Both the position numbers and the translations under genes were made by a program. DNA of 64,000 bases, taken from Longimonas halophila. GTDB taxonomy: Bacteria; Bacteroidota; Rhodothermia; Rhodothermales; Salinibacteraceae. The stretch is taken from the NCBI RefSeq assembly GCF_002554705.1, contig NZ_PDEP01000009.1, positions 62,001 through 126,000 of the forward strand, given 5' to 3'. Shown one piece after another: positions 33,107-43,400 of this stretch; position 1 is the stretch's first letter, and every line of letters starts with the position of its first letter. A model generated the notes under the pieces. That model was not told the DNA's origin and did not search any database. It saw only the letters and a program-made list of their open reading frames with translations.

Positions 33107-33215
33107 CGGGCCGCATCATTATGCAAATCGCAACGCCACGTGCGGGAACGCACCCGGCTTCTGCATCCGTACGTCTGATACTCAACAGCCTCTTTCGCGC
33201 ACGCCCCTCGTTTGT

Positions 33216-33725
33216 ATGCCCGGATACAAAGGTCATATCTACGGAGCTCTGGTTGCATTTGGCGCCTATGCCGCGGTCCTGGCGTATGTTGTGTTTGCCG
33301 AATGGATGCCGCTGCCCGTGCGTCCGCTTGAGGCACCGCTCGCTGCCGCCTTCTACGGGGCGGTTCTACTTGTGCTGACCGTGCTCTTTGGCCTCTGGCC
33401 CGATGTCGACATCGACTCGAAGGGCCGCCGCATCTTCTACGGGTTTTTTCTGATTGTGGATGTCTACCTCATCATTACCGGGCGCTTTGAGGCGGCGGCA
33501 TACCTGGGGCTGTTTGCCATCTTACCCGCGGTGGGCAAACACCGTGGGTGGACGCACACGTGGTGGGCCATGCTTTTGGTGCCGTCGCCCCTGGTTGTGG
33601 TGCCGTATTTGAATCTGCCCGACACGCCGTGGGTGGGTGCGCCGTTTTATGCCGCAGCGGTCATCGGATACTTCAGCCACCTGTTCCTTGACGGTGAGCT
33701 CGCGCCCAAAAAGCTCTTTGCCTGA
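33216..33725 (+). CDS. Membrane-bound metal-dependent hydrolase (YdjM/DUF457-like)
   Basis: A 169-aa integral membrane protein with about four to five helices. GLWPDVDIDSKGRR, the KHRGWTHTWWAM stretch and GYFSHLFLDGEL supply the Asp and His residues that define this LexA-regulated YdjM-like family of predicted metal-dependent hydrolases; their substrate is not established. The start at 33216 (MPGYKGHIYGA) gives the first helix. It is 109 bp after aroQ and 13 bp before murJ. Confidence 0.75.
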   Translation: MPGYKGHIYGALVAFGAYAAVLAYVVFAEWMPLPVRPLEAPLAAAFYGAVLLVLTVLFGLWPDVDIDSKGRRIFYGFFLIVDVYLIITGRFEAAAYLGLFAILPAVGKHRGWTHTWWAMLLVPSPLVVVPYLNLPDTPWVGAPFYAAAVIGYFSHLFLDGELAPKKLFA

Positions 33726-33738
33726 ACCGCCCCGCTCC

Positions 33739-35439
33739 ATGCCCCCCGATGCTGACCCGCCCGCCGATTCGTCTGCTGATGCAGAGGCGTCGCCTGCGTC
33801 GAGCGCGGCGGGGGTGGTGGCCGCCGGCATCTTTCTTAGCAAAATGGTGGGCCTGCTGCGCGAGCGGGCCATCGCTTTTTACTTTGGCGTAAGCGCCCAT
33901 GCCGACGTGTGGCAGGTGGCCTTTCGTGCGCCCAACCTGCTGCAAAACCTGTTGGGCGAGGGCACCATCTCGGCGGCGTTCATCCCCATCTACAGCCGCT
34001 TCTTAGACAACGATAACCCCGAGGCCGCAGCGCGTTTTGCGGGAGCGATCTTCGGGCTCCTCTGCGTTGTCGTGGCGCTGGTGACGCTGGCGGGCGTTGC
34101 GCTGGCTGAGCCTATTGTGACGCTCCTCGCGCCGGGCTATCTGGGGGATGCGGAGCGCGTGGCAGCCGGCACGCTCAGTATCAACCGGTTCGAACTGGCC
34201 GCGCAGGCCGTGCGCATTATCTTTCCGATGGCCGGGGTGCTGGTGCTCTCCGCCTGGGCGCTGGGCATCCTCAACAGCCACCGTCAGTTCTTCGTGCCAT
34301 ACGTGGCTCCGGTGTTGTGGAATGTCGCCATCATCAGCGGACTGGCAGCAGGCGCCTACGCGCTAAGCGGCACCCCCGGCGCGCCAACTGCGCTCACCAC
34401 CGATGCCCTTTCGCAGCTGCTGCTCATTGCCTGTGTGGGAGCCCTTGTGGGCGGCGCGCTGCAGTTTGGCGTGCAGCTGCCGTTCGTGTGGACACACCTG
34501 GATCACCTGCGGCTGTCCGTTTCAACCCGCGTGGAGGGCGTGCGCGAGGCCATGCGGGCGTTCGGCCCGGTGGTGGCCGGACGCGGTGTCGCCCAGATTT
34601 CGGGATACATCGATCTGTTCCTGGCCTCGCTGCTGGCCGTGGGTGCGCAGAGTGCGGTGCGCTACGCCCAGATCTTCTATCTGCTGCCCGTCAGCCTTTT
34701 CGGGATCTCCGTCGCCGCCTCCGAGCTCCCCGAACTGTCGCGCCTCACCACGGAACGCGCCCGGTCGTTTGGCCAGCGGATGCAGCGGTCGGTACACCAG
34801 ATCGCATTTCTCACGATTCCCACCATCGTGGGCTACCTGTGCTTCGGCTTCCTAATCGTGGGGCTGCTGCTACGCACCGGTCAGTTCGATGCGCAGAGCA
34901 ACTGGCTCGTCTACATCGTGCTGGGCGGATACGCACTGGGTATTCTGGCCACCACCGTATCGCGTCTGCTGCAGAACGCATTCTACGCACTGGGCGATGC
35001 CAAAACGCCCGCGCGTCTGGCCGTTGTGCGCGTGGTGGTCTCGACCATTGTGGCGGTGCCACTCATGTTCTGGTTGGATACGACATCCGTGCCAAGCCTC
35101 GTCCCCGTATCTTCCGAGAGCCCGCTGTTTCTGGGTGCACTGGGACTTAGCCTGGGAGCCAGCGTGGGCGCGTGGATCGAATTTGCCCTGCTGCGCCGCG
35201 CCCTGCGCACTGCCTTGCCGGACGTGACCTTGCTCCGCGGACGCACCGTTGGCCTCATAACAGCGCTGGCTGGAGCCGCGGCGGGTCCGGCACTGGGCGT
35301 GTGGTACCTGCTGGCCGATGCCTCCATCTGGATCAGCGCGCCGCTTGTGGGCAGCACCTATGCGCTCGTCTATCTGGGGGGCGCATGGCTCCTGGATCGC
35401 CCCGAACTCAACGCGTGGCTCAATCGCTTCGGGGTGTAG
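33739..35439 (+). CDS. murJ: Lipid II flippase MurJ
   Basis: A 566-aa membrane protein with about 14 helices that flips the peptidoglycan precursor lipid II across the inner membrane. VVAAGIFLSKMVGLLRERAIA and FRAPNLLQNLLGEGTISAAFIP are the MviN/MurJ signatures, with conserved Arg of the cavity. VAGRGVAQISGYIDLFLASLL and LLPVSLFGISVAASELPELS are also typical. An acidic N-terminal tail of about 28 residues is extra. ATG at 33739 is 13 bp after the membrane hydrolase gene, so they are co-transcribed. Confidence 0.93.
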   Translation: MPPDADPPADSSADAEASPASSAAGVVAAGIFLSKMVGLLRERAIAFYFGVSAHADVWQVAFRAPNLLQNLLGEGTISAAFIPIYSRFLDNDNPEAAARFAGAIFGLLCVVVALVTLAGVALAEPIVTLLAPGYLGDAERVAAGTLSINRFELAAQAVRIIFPMAGVLVLSAWALGILNSHRQFFVPYVAPVLWNVAIISGLAAGAYALSGTPGAPTALTTDALSQLLLIACVGALVGGALQFGVQLPFVWTHLDHLRLSVSTRVEGVREAMRAFGPVVAGRGVAQISGYIDLFLASLLAVGAQSAVRYAQIFYLLPVSLFGISVAASELPELSRLTTERARSFGQRMQRSVHQIAFLTIPTIVGYLCFGFLIVGLLLRTGQFDAQSNWLVYIVLGGYALGILATTVSRLLQNAFYALGDAKTPARLAVVRVVVSTIVAVPLMFWLDTTSVPSLVPVSSESPLFLGALGLSLGASVGAWIEFALLRRALRTALPDVTLLRGRTVGLITALAGAAAGPALGVWYLLADASIWISAPLVGSTYALVYLGGAWLLDRPELNAWLNRFGV

Positions 35440-35530
35440 CAGCATGCAGACGTCCCCGCAGTGGCAGAAGCCAATGCCAGTGCGTATGTTGCGCGCACGC
35501 CCTGCTGCCGCTCCTCACGCCTCACACGCC

Positions 35531-36193
35531 ATGCCGCCGACGCTCGTCTTCGATGTCAACGAAACCCTGCTCGACCTGAGCGCGCTCGATGCGCCCTTCA
35601 ATGATGCATTCGGCTCGCCTGATGTACGCGCCGAGTGGTTTGCGCAGGTGCTGCAGTCGGCGCTGGTACACACCGTGCTGGATACGTACGCCGATTTCAG
35701 CGCCATTGCCGCGGCCGCACTCGACATGATTGCGGCACGCCATGATCGGTCGCTCTCGGAGGCGGAGCAGACTGCCATTCTGGACACCGTGCGCGAGCTG
35801 CCACCGCACCCGGACGTCCCCTATGCACTCGACCGCCTGGCGGCGGCAGATATCCGGCTGGCGGCCCTCAGCAACGGGTCGCCCGATGTGCTCCACGCCC
35901 AACTCGCCCACGCCGACCTCACTGCGTATTTCGACGAAATCCTCTCGGCCCATGCGGTGCGGCGCCTCAAACCCGCTCCCGACCCCTACCACATGGCCAT
36001 GGATGTGCTTGGGGTGTCGGCATGCGACATGGGGTTTGTCGCGGCCCATACGTGGGACGTGGCCGGGGCTATGCGGGTGGGCTGCCCGGCAACGCTTGTG
36101 CTGCGCGACGGCGTAACCCCCGACCCGCTCGCCCCGCCTCCCACGCACACGCTGCCCACCCTGCACGCCCTCGCCGACCTGCTGGATGCGTGA
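35531..36193 (+). CDS. HAD-superfamily haloacid dehalogenase type II-like hydrolase
   Basis: A 220-aa Rossmannoid hydrolase. LVFDVNETLLDLSAL holds the nucleophile Asp of motif I; LAALSNGSPDVLHAQL has the motif II Ser/Asn; VRRLKPAPDPYHMA the motif III Lys. The fourth motif reads MGFVAAHTWDVAGAM, with His-Trp-Asp as in haloacid dehalogenases. These enzymes remove halogen from 2-haloacids by an ester intermediate, though many relatives act on phosphates. The ATG at 35531 starts the fold; the frame opens earlier, with an ATG at 35444 just past murJ. Confidence 0.82.
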   Translation: MPPTLVFDVNETLLDLSALDAPFNDAFGSPDVRAEWFAQVLQSALVHTVLDTYADFSAIAAAALDMIAARHDRSLSEAEQTAILDTVRELPPHPDVPYALDRLAAADIRLAALSNGSPDVLHAQLAHADLTAYFDEILSAHAVRRLKPAPDPYHMAMDVLGVSACDMGFVAAHTWDVAGAMRVGCPATLVLRDGVTPDPLAPPPTHTLPTLHALADLLDA

Positions 36194-36272
36194 TTGGGCT
36201 TTCAAGAAGCTGTCAGCCTATGGGCGTCGGAACGCATGAGCGACTGGGCACCGTACGTACGCATCCCTCTTA

Positions 36273-36457
36273 GAACCTGTTTGGGTTTTGGTTTGAAGGC
36301 GAGAGCGAGCGCCGGTGGAGCGAAACGAGGACCACGATAGAGGTTCGTAGCCGGGGCTACGGGCCGAGATCGGGGGATCGTTGCACCAGGGGCATGACCT
36401 TCGGCCCCAGCCCAGCGACGCCGCTCGCAGCTCAAAATAAGAAATCAAAACAGGTTC
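36273..36457. mobile_element. Short MITE-like element with TTA target duplication
   Basis: A 185-bp element. The left end GAACCTGTTTGGGTTTTG (36273 on) is inverted at the right end as CAAAACAGGTTC (36446-36457). TTA stands immediately outside on both sides (36270-36272 and 36458-36460). Ends starting GA-CCTG and a three-base TNA duplication fit the IS1031-like branch of the IS5 family. No transposase frame is present. It lies about 65-80 bp upstream of the Mth938-like gene. Confidence 0.65.
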
Positions 36458-36537
36458 TTAACAACATAGAAAAAGCACATACATCGTTTTCGTATCCGTG
36501 TACTAATCTGTGCACCAGTACAATGAATGTAGAAGCG

Positions 36538-36906
36538 ATGAACATAGCCCCACGCATCACCAACGTGTCGTGGGGATCGGTAGCAGTGGCTGGTTTCGAT
36601 ACGCCGTTCAAGGATGTGAAGTGCTGGCCCGGTGGCGCGCGGCCGTGGGACTGGAACGAGACCGGCACGCATCACACGCCGGGCATCCAACCGGCTGATG
36701 TGCGGGAACTGGTGGAGCACGGCGCTGAAGCCGTGGTGCTGGCGCAGGGATTCCACGAGCGCCTGCAGGTGCAAGACGCGACGCTCGACTGGCTCCGCGA
36801 GCAGGGAGTGGATGCGCACGTGCTCGACACCGAAGCAGCCGTGGCCCGCTACAACGAACTCCGCACCACCCAGCCCACCGGCGCGCTGATCCACTCCACG
36901 TGTTGA
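36538..36906 (+). CDS. Mth938-like (DUF498) domain protein
   Basis: A 122-aa single-domain protein of the Mth938/NDUFAF3 superfamily. ITNVSWGSVAVAG, KDVKCWPGGARPWDWNETGT, HTPGIQPADVRELVEHGAE and VVLAQGF are the conserved stretches. The human relative helps assemble respiratory complex I; bacterial roles are unknown. Start at 36538 (MNIAPRITN) or 36523 (MNVEAMN). Convergent with the NTF2-like gene, 9 bp apart. Upstream lies the short mobile element at 36273-36457. Confidence 0.78.
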   Translation: MNIAPRITNVSWGSVAVAGFDTPFKDVKCWPGGARPWDWNETGTHHTPGIQPADVRELVEHGAEAVVLAQGFHERLQVQDATLDWLREQGVDAHVLDTEAAVARYNELRTTQPTGALIHSTC

Positions 36907-36915
36907 GCAGGAGAG

Positions 36916-37437
36916 TTATTCCCGCTCGCACCCCGCCGTGCGGTGCGTGTAGGCAATGAGCGCAATGCGCCAGGCGGTGCCGTTGTGGATGAGCTGGATC
37001 GAGTTGTGCCCGCAGTGGCTGAACGTGTCGCCGTCGTAGAATTGGAAGAACATCCAGACGTGGGCCAGGGCGCCGTCGATCTGCACCTCGGGGTCGAAGT
37101 AGGGCTCGTGCCAGGGCGTGGTGCCGCTGGAAACGGCCTCGACGAATCCGTCTATGGTCTGAATGGCAGGAAGGGTGCTGTCGGCACCAGCACGGACGAC
37201 GGTCATGCGGGCGTCGGGGTGCAGCACCGCCCGGGCGGCGTCGCCATCGCGGGCGCGCATCGCGTCGAAGAGCGCATCGACGGCAGTGAGCACCTCTGCG
37301 GCTTCCGGCGTCGCGGCATCGGCGGCAGACGCGCCCTCGGGGATGGATTGGGCCTGCACCGGAGCAGATACCGTCATCATCCCCACGCATAACACAATGC
37401 CACATGCAGAGGGTAGGTAGAACAAGAAGCGCAGCAT
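36916..37437 (-). CDS. Secreted NTF2/SnoaL-like protein
   Basis: A 173-aa protein with a signal peptide (MLRFLFYLPSACGIVLCVGM..., cleavage near VQAQ). The rest is a cystatin-like NTF2 fold: VLTAVDALFDAMRARDGDAARAV, an AHVWMFFQFYDGDTF strand pair, and IQLIHNGTAWRIALIAY. Such periplasmic proteins are common in Rhodothermota and other Bacteroidota; their function is usually unknown, with steroid isomerase-like or ligand-binding relatives. The frame runs open far upstream, but the start at 37437 is set by the signal peptide. Confidence 0.7.
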   Translation of the reverse strand: MLRFLFYLPSACGIVLCVGMMTVSAPVQAQSIPEGASAADAATPEAAEVLTAVDALFDAMRARDGDAARAVLHPDARMTVVRAGADSTLPAIQTIDGFVEAVSSGTTPWHEPYFDPEVQIDGALAHVWMFFQFYDGDTFSHCGHNSIQLIHNGTAWRIALIAYTHRTAGCERE

Positions 37438-37771
37438 AGGGGCAAGCGGTTGGGGAAACAAGACGGATCGCACAGCGCAACGAACAACGGTCGGGCGCGG
37501 TTCAACTTGTAAGCATTTGTGCATGAAAGCGCTCCCAACGTCTCTCAACAGCGCGGTGCGCAACACCGAGCGGTCCTTGTGCATTGCACAGCGATGTGTT
37601 TGCACCTGCTCTCGCCACGAAATGCTCGGCGGGACGTACAAGACTCGCTTTCCTATGTCTACGCATCCAATTTGGTGGTGGCTACAGCAGTGTAGCGGTC
37701 GATGTTTGGAGATGCGCATGGCCCTGCCATTTTGCATGCTCTCCTGACCTCCGACGGCTCCTTTTCTTCGT
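37438..37771. other. Divergent intergenic region, NTF2-like gene / nhaC
   Basis: A 334-bp stretch with no gene that I can support. It should hold promoters for the secreted NTF2-like protein (minus) and nhaC (plus). I see no strong repeat, terminator or known riboswitch in it. Confidence 0.4.
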
Positions 37772-39178
37772 ATGTCTGATTCCAAAGCGGCTACATCACC
37801 CGCTGCTGCATCCACTAACCCAACCCCTTCGTTTCTCGCGCTCACGCCGCTGTTTCTGTTCCTGGCGCTGTTCTTCGGCGTGGGGCTGATCAACACCATC
37901 AATGGCGTAGACCGCCCGTTCTCGCAGCTGGAGCCCGTAGTGGCCGTGCTGCCCGCACTGGTGCTCTCGGTGCTGCTGGGCGCTGCCTCTGTGAAAGAGA
38001 ACATGCGTACGCTGCTGCGGGGTATTGGGGATGAGACGATCATCACCATGTCGATAATCTTCCTGCTCGCCGGGGCGTTTGCCACGGTCATGGAGGCCAT
38101 TGGCGGCGTCGAAGCGACGGTCAACCTGGGCCTTTCGTTCTTGCCATCGGCCTTCATCCTGCCGGGACTGTTCGTCACCTCCGCGTTCATTTCGCTGTCT
38201 ATGGGCACCTCAATGGGCACGCTGGCCGCGGTGGCGCCCATTGCCGTGGGCGTAAGCGGATCGACCGAGCTCTCGGCTGCCGTCACGCTGGGGGCGGTGG
38301 TGGGCGGCGCCATGTTTGGCGATAACCTGTCGATTATTTCGGATACGACGATTGCCGCTACCCGCACGCAAGGGTGCAGCATGACCGATAAGTTTCGCGC
38401 GAACCTGTGGATTGCCGTTCCGGCGGCGGTCCTCACCACCGCGCTGCTCTTCTTCATGCACACCGGCACGCCCGAAGCCACCGACGGCAGCATTAACGTG
38501 ATGCTGGTGCTGCCGTATCTGCTGGTGTTGGGGCTGGCGGTGGCCGGGATGGATGTGCTGGTGGTGCTGGGTGCAGGCATCGTGCTGGCCGGAGCCACCG
38601 GCATTGCCGCGACCGACTACAGCCTTACGCCGTTTGCGGCAGACATTTATGCCGGGTTTGAAAGCATGTTTGGCATCATGATCCTGGCGATGTTCATCGG
38701 CGGGATGGGCGAGCTGATTCGCAAGCAGGGCGGACTCGCGTGGCTCGCGCAGGCCATTCAGCGCGCCACATCGGCCTTGCGCCTGAAGGGCCGCCGGGCG
38801 GGCGAGGCGGGCATCGGCGCCATGGCCGCCTTTAGCGATGTGCTCATCGCCAATAACACCGTAGCGATCCTGCTCTCGGGCACCGTAGCGCGCGACCTGG
38901 CCCAGCGCTACGACATCGACGCGCCCCGCAGTGCCAGCCTGCTCGACATTTTCGCGTGCGTGATGCAGGGGGTGCTTCCGTATGGCGGACAGATTCTGCT
39001 GGCAGCTTCGCTCGCAGAAATGGCCCCCACGGCGCTCGTGGGAGCCATTCACTACTGCTGGATCTTGCTGGCGGTGGCCATTGTGAGCATCACGTTTCAG
39101 GTGGCACGCGGACCGGGTGTTACAACGGGCGCAGCATCCGTGGGTACGTCGGCGGCCGATGCGGCGGCCACATCGTAG
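37772..39178 (+). CDS. nhaC: NhaC-family Na+/H+ antiporter
   Basis: A 468-aa membrane protein with about 11-12 helices. FISLSMGTSMGTLAAVAPIAVG and GGAMFGDNLSIISDTTIAATRTQGC are NhaC signatures, with the conserved Asp residues of the ion path. MAAFSDVLIANNTVAILLSG is the symmetric counterpart in the second half. It probably exports Na+ in exchange for H+, or swaps an organic acid pair as some NhaC relatives do. Suits a salt-loving organism. Convergent with the mannose-1-phosphate guanylyltransferase gene, 6 bp apart. Confidence 0.85.
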   Translation: MSDSKAATSPAAASTNPTPSFLALTPLFLFLALFFGVGLINTINGVDRPFSQLEPVVAVLPALVLSVLLGAASVKENMRTLLRGIGDETIITMSIIFLLAGAFATVMEAIGGVEATVNLGLSFLPSAFILPGLFVTSAFISLSMGTSMGTLAAVAPIAVGVSGSTELSAAVTLGAVVGGAMFGDNLSIISDTTIAATRTQGCSMTDKFRANLWIAVPAAVLTTALLFFMHTGTPEATDGSINVMLVLPYLLVLGLAVAGMDVLVVLGAGIVLAGATGIAATDYSLTPFAADIYAGFESMFGIMILAMFIGGMGELIRKQGGLAWLAQAIQRATSALRLKGRRAGEAGIGAMAAFSDVLIANNTVAILLSGTVARDLAQRYDIDAPRSASLLDIFACVMQGVLPYGGQILLAASLAEMAPTALVGAIHYCWILLAVAIVSITFQVARGPGVTTGAASVGTSAADAAATS

Positions 39179-39184
39179 CGGACG

Positions 39185-40270
39185 CTACACGTACTCGTCG
39201 AGCTGGTGCGCATGCAGGTACTGCACCACGTTCTTCACCTGCTGCGTGCTTTCGCGATTGCTAACGAGCACCGCATCCCCGCTATCCACCACGACCGCGT
39301 CGTGAATGCCCACGAGCACAATGAGGCGGTCGTCGGTCTGTACGTAGCAGCGGCTGGAGTCGTGCATGATGACCTCGCCCTGAATGGCGTTGCCGTGCTC
39401 GTCTTTGTCGCTTAGCTCGTACACCGCGCGCCAGTCGCCCACATCGCTCCATCCAAACGAGCCGGGCACCACTTTCACGGTTTCGGCCTGCTCCATCACC
39501 CCATAGTCGATGGACACGCTGGGCGCATTCTGAAAGGCCTCCTCCAGCGGCTCGGCGGCTTCGCTTTCGAGCGCCTGCGCAACGGGCGCAAATGCTTCGT
39601 CAAGGTCGGGCAGATGCGCAGCGATCTCGTCTAAGATGGTATCGGCGCGCCAGATGAACATGCCGCTGTTCCAGAGGAAGTCCCCCGAATCCAGAAAGCG
39701 CTCGGCAGTAGCCACATCCGGCTTTTCAGCAAACGTACGCACTGGATAGGCATCCGGCGGGTTATCGGGCGAGATGGGCGGCAGGTCGGCGGGGCCGTCG
39801 TACTGAATGTAGCCGTAGCCGGTCTCGGGATGCGTGGGCTGGATGCCGATGGTGACGAGCGTGCCCGGCGTCTGCGCGGTGTCAATCGCCGTCTTGAGCA
39901 CGGTGTGGAAGCTACGCACGTCGCGAATGATGTGGTCGGCCGGCAGGACGACCATGGTAGCCTCGGGGTCGTCGGCCTTGATCTTGTGGGCGGCGTAGGC
40001 GATGCAGGGCGCCGTATTGCGGCTTACCGGCTCCGCCAGAATGTTCTCGGCAGGCACCGCCGGAAGCTGCTCCTTGACCTGCTCTACGTAGCGCTCGTGC
40101 GTGACGATGAGGCAGCGCTCGGGCGGGATGATGCCGTTGAGACGCGCTACGGTATTTTGGATCAGCGTGGCATCTCCAAAGACATTAAGGAACTGCTTAG
40201 GGCGTTCCTGGCGGCTTTCGGGCCAGAAGCGGCTTCCGATGCCACCGGCCATAATCACAGCATAGGTCAT
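39185..40270 (-). CDS. manC: Mannose-1-phosphate guanylyltransferase
   Basis: A 361-aa nucleotidyltransferase that makes GDP-mannose from GTP and mannose-1-phosphate. AVIMAGGIGSRFWPESRQER and PKQFLNVFG are the GxGxRxWP...PKQF signature. PVSRNTAPCIAYAA, VVLPADHIIRD (metal-binding Asp) and TGYGYIQY line the sugar site; FAEKPDVATAERFLDSGDF and WNSGMFIWRADT follow. The cupin isomerase domain of bifunctional ManC/AlgA is absent. It could feed the surface-sugar genes that begin 5 kb away. Confidence 0.9.
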   Translation of the reverse strand: MTYAVIMAGGIGSRFWPESRQERPKQFLNVFGDATLIQNTVARLNGIIPPERCLIVTHERYVEQVKEQLPAVPAENILAEPVSRNTAPCIAYAAHKIKADDPEATMVVLPADHIIRDVRSFHTVLKTAIDTAQTPGTLVTIGIQPTHPETGYGYIQYDGPADLPPISPDNPPDAYPVRTFAEKPDVATAERFLDSGDFLWNSGMFIWRADTILDEIAAHLPDLDEAFAPVAQALESEAAEPLEEAFQNAPSVSIDYGVMEQAETVKVVPGSFGWSDVGDWRAVYELSDKDEHGNAIQGEVIMHDSSRCYVQTDDRLIVLVGIHDAVVVDSGDAVLVSNRESTQQVKNVVQYLHAHQLDEYV

Positions 40271-40441
40271 AGGCGATCACATAAACACAAGTCAAGAAAG
40301 AAGCGGAGGCGTTACCTGTCGGGGAGCACTGGGCAACACAAGGGCTAAGGTAGGAAACAACGCGTCCAGATGCAGCCCCCGTATGCTAAGGGATGAAAAA
40401 GATGGAAGCAACGATGCGTCACAGAAAACGGAGGCACGAGA

Positions 40442-43400
40442 CTATCGAATCACGACCACCTTGCCGACATCGCCCTCGTGCGTACCGTTTTCGGTGTCCA
40501 TGCGCACGCGGTACAGATATACGCCTGTAGCTACACGATCGCCATCGGCATCGCGCCCGTTCCATCGGAATTGATTCCAACCGATGGCATTCGGACTGTC
40601 CTGAAGCTCGCGCACGAGTCGTCCCGACACGGTGTAGATGCGCAAGCGCACGTTGCGAGGGGGGGGCGTGCCGCCCTGCACGCGGTACGCGAACTGCGTA
40701 TGCTCTACCATCGGGTTCGGATACGGGTAGAGCGCAGCAATCGTCTGATCTTGCTCCACACGCACATGCGTCTGATACGGCTCGGCCAGCTCGTTCCCGC
40801 TGGCGTCTTCGGCCTCCACCCGGATCGTATAGGTGCTGTCGCGGCCCGAAAAGTCGGGCTCGTAGAGCACACGTGCTTCCGGCTGCTCCTCGGTTGCAGG
40901 TTCAAACGAGAGTGCGGGATTGGCGTACGGCACGCGGTTATCGTCCAGGTACACATCGACGAGCGATGTATCGGCCAGGGGGAGGTACGGGTTTTCGTCT
41001 TCCACCAGAATCTCGAAGGAGGGTGCGGTGGATACGTACGGCAGCGCCGGGTCGGTGAGGTCCACAAGTGGTTCGCGATTCGGAGGGAGTTCGCGCCCCT
41101 CGGCCAACACGCGCACCGAGGGCTGCCCGGCATCGGTAGTGACGGTGAGCGGGCGCGCGGCGGTGTTGTTGGCCCGGATGCGTTCGCGGGGATCGGCCTG
41201 CTGGGCCTGCGCGCGAATCGTGTTTGCGCCGCTGCGGTCGCGCGTGCCAACGGTCACCGTGCTTTCGTGGGTAGCATCGGGGGCCAGCGCGCCCACGGTG
41301 TCGGCAGCCACGGTGGTTGACACGTTGCTGGCGTCGTTCAGATCGTACACGATGCGCGTCTCAGGTGCTGCAATCGCCCCCCAGTTCACCACGCGGGTGG
41401 TGAGCGAGAGATCGGCGCCTTCCTGCAGCGTGTCGGGGCTGGCGGTTAACGGGGTTGGATCCAGAATGAGCTCAGGCACGCCGGTGTAGTCGACGTGCCA
41501 CGACCGAAGTTGAGGCGGCACACGATCGGTCTCGTTGCGCAGGGTTGCTTCCAGAAAGATGCGAGGATGCGCATCGGCATCAATGGCATTGAGAGGGGCG
41601 GTGTCGCTGAGTGCCTCCAGATCGCTCACGAGGAGCGTGGAGTCGGCAGCCGAGCGTACGTTAATCTGCAGCGATGCAGCATCAGTATCATCGGTGGCCG
41701 TCCATTCCAGGGCGTCCCAGCTTGAGGCGGGCCCGATGGCCTGTGTGGTGAGTGCCCCTTCAGCCCGTGAAAACGTAAGGTCATGTTCGTAGCCGTTGAT
41801 GTTGCGCTCGTCGGGCGGGGCGCTGGGGTCGGTAACGATTTCCTCAGTCGCGTCCGGATTGCCCTTCTGTGCTTTCATCGCCCACACATCCACGTACGAG
41901 AGGTCATCCACGAGTGTGCTATGCGGCTCGGAGGCGCTGGGTGTGGTGCCCAGGTTGCGAATCAGGTCTTTGACGGATTCAGGAATGGTGGGACCGCTCT
42001 CGCGAGCCAGATGGCGGGTTCGGAAGAATACGTAGTCGCCTTCTTGGGCTACGTTGTCCAGAAACTCGCCCATGGCCTCAATGGCCTCTTCCTGTTCGCC
42101 ATTTTCGCCAACGAACTGGTCGCGTAAGTCATAGGTGGGGAATGACTGGGCATCGCGCACCTCGCCGGTGGTACCATCCATCACCAAGATGCCAAATCCA
42201 AATGCGAGGTAGACATAGTTGGCAGATCCGTTAATAACGAATCCGTACACATTTTCGCCCTGCCCGCGCTCGGAGTAGATGGATACGTTGCTCGTGAACG
42301 TGTCGAAGGCCCACTGTTCGGTATCGGGACTGTAGTTAAGCGCATCGGTGTTGGTGCGTGTCCAGAGCGGGCCGCGCTGGCTCCAGACCGACGCGGGGCG
42401 CTCGGTATCGACCACAAAGCGGCTCTCTGACCATGTGACGGCTGACTCGCCCGCAATGCGAGCGCGCCAGTAGTAGACGGCTTCGTCGGAGAGCGGCTGC
42501 GGCGGCGTCCACTCCACAAGTGCGCCCTCTACGGTGGGGGTATGGGTTTGCAGGGCGGGCGAGTCGAACGTGGTGCTGGTGTCGACCTGTACCTCCAGCG
42601 GGAGTGGTGCATCAAAATCGCCCTGGCGCACCAGGTTGAGGCGCATCGTGGGCGTGCGCGTGGAGACGGTGTGCTGGTCGATCGGCGATATGAGGGTCAC
42701 ATTCGTATCAAAGACGACCTGTTCGCGGGTAGCGGTATTGTTCGATTCGACCGCTTCGTCGTATGCATTTTCAGGGTCAATGCGTGCAGTAAAGGTATTG
42801 GTGCCGATGCTGGCACCGTCGAGCTCGAACGTGAACGATTCGTAGCGCTCCACGGCAAAGCGCGGAACGCGGCGCTCGCGGGTGGTGGTCGTGCCATCGG
42901 GGCGGGTCCACTCCAGTGCTACGGTGGCGCTGTCGTGTGCTACGAGGCCCCGGTTACGCAGGCGGAGTTCTACCGTGAGGTCGTCGTCGGGGGTGGGAGA
43001 CGCAGGTTCGATGCGAATAGCATCGGCGGTGAGGTGAAAGTCGGGCTTCCCGGCAATAGCGATTTCGGTGGCGGGGTCGCCCAGCAGGCTGTATTGCAGC
43101 AGGTGGCGCCGGTACGTATTGCTGCTTCCGAAGCGGTCGGCAACATTGGCCTTCGCGTCTTGGATAGCGGAGCCCAGCACGCGTACCGTATCCCGAAAAA
43201 CGCGGTCGATGAGCTCGTCGTTGAGGCGTGCTGAGGGAATGCGGTTGCCCAGTGCCGAGGTGCCCCAGTGCGCAATGCCGCCGTTCTCAGAACCGCTAAT
43301 CGGCGTGCCGTCGCCCTGTAGCGAGCCAACGACCAGCTGTTCGCCAAGCGAAGGGGCGCTGGCCACCTCGAAGCGCCCGCCTGCGAACGACCCGGTGCGG

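Noticed and set aside
36394-36537. Upstream extension of the Mth938-like protein into the mobile element
   Set aside because: The extra residues are translated from the element's right end; family homology starts at 36538.
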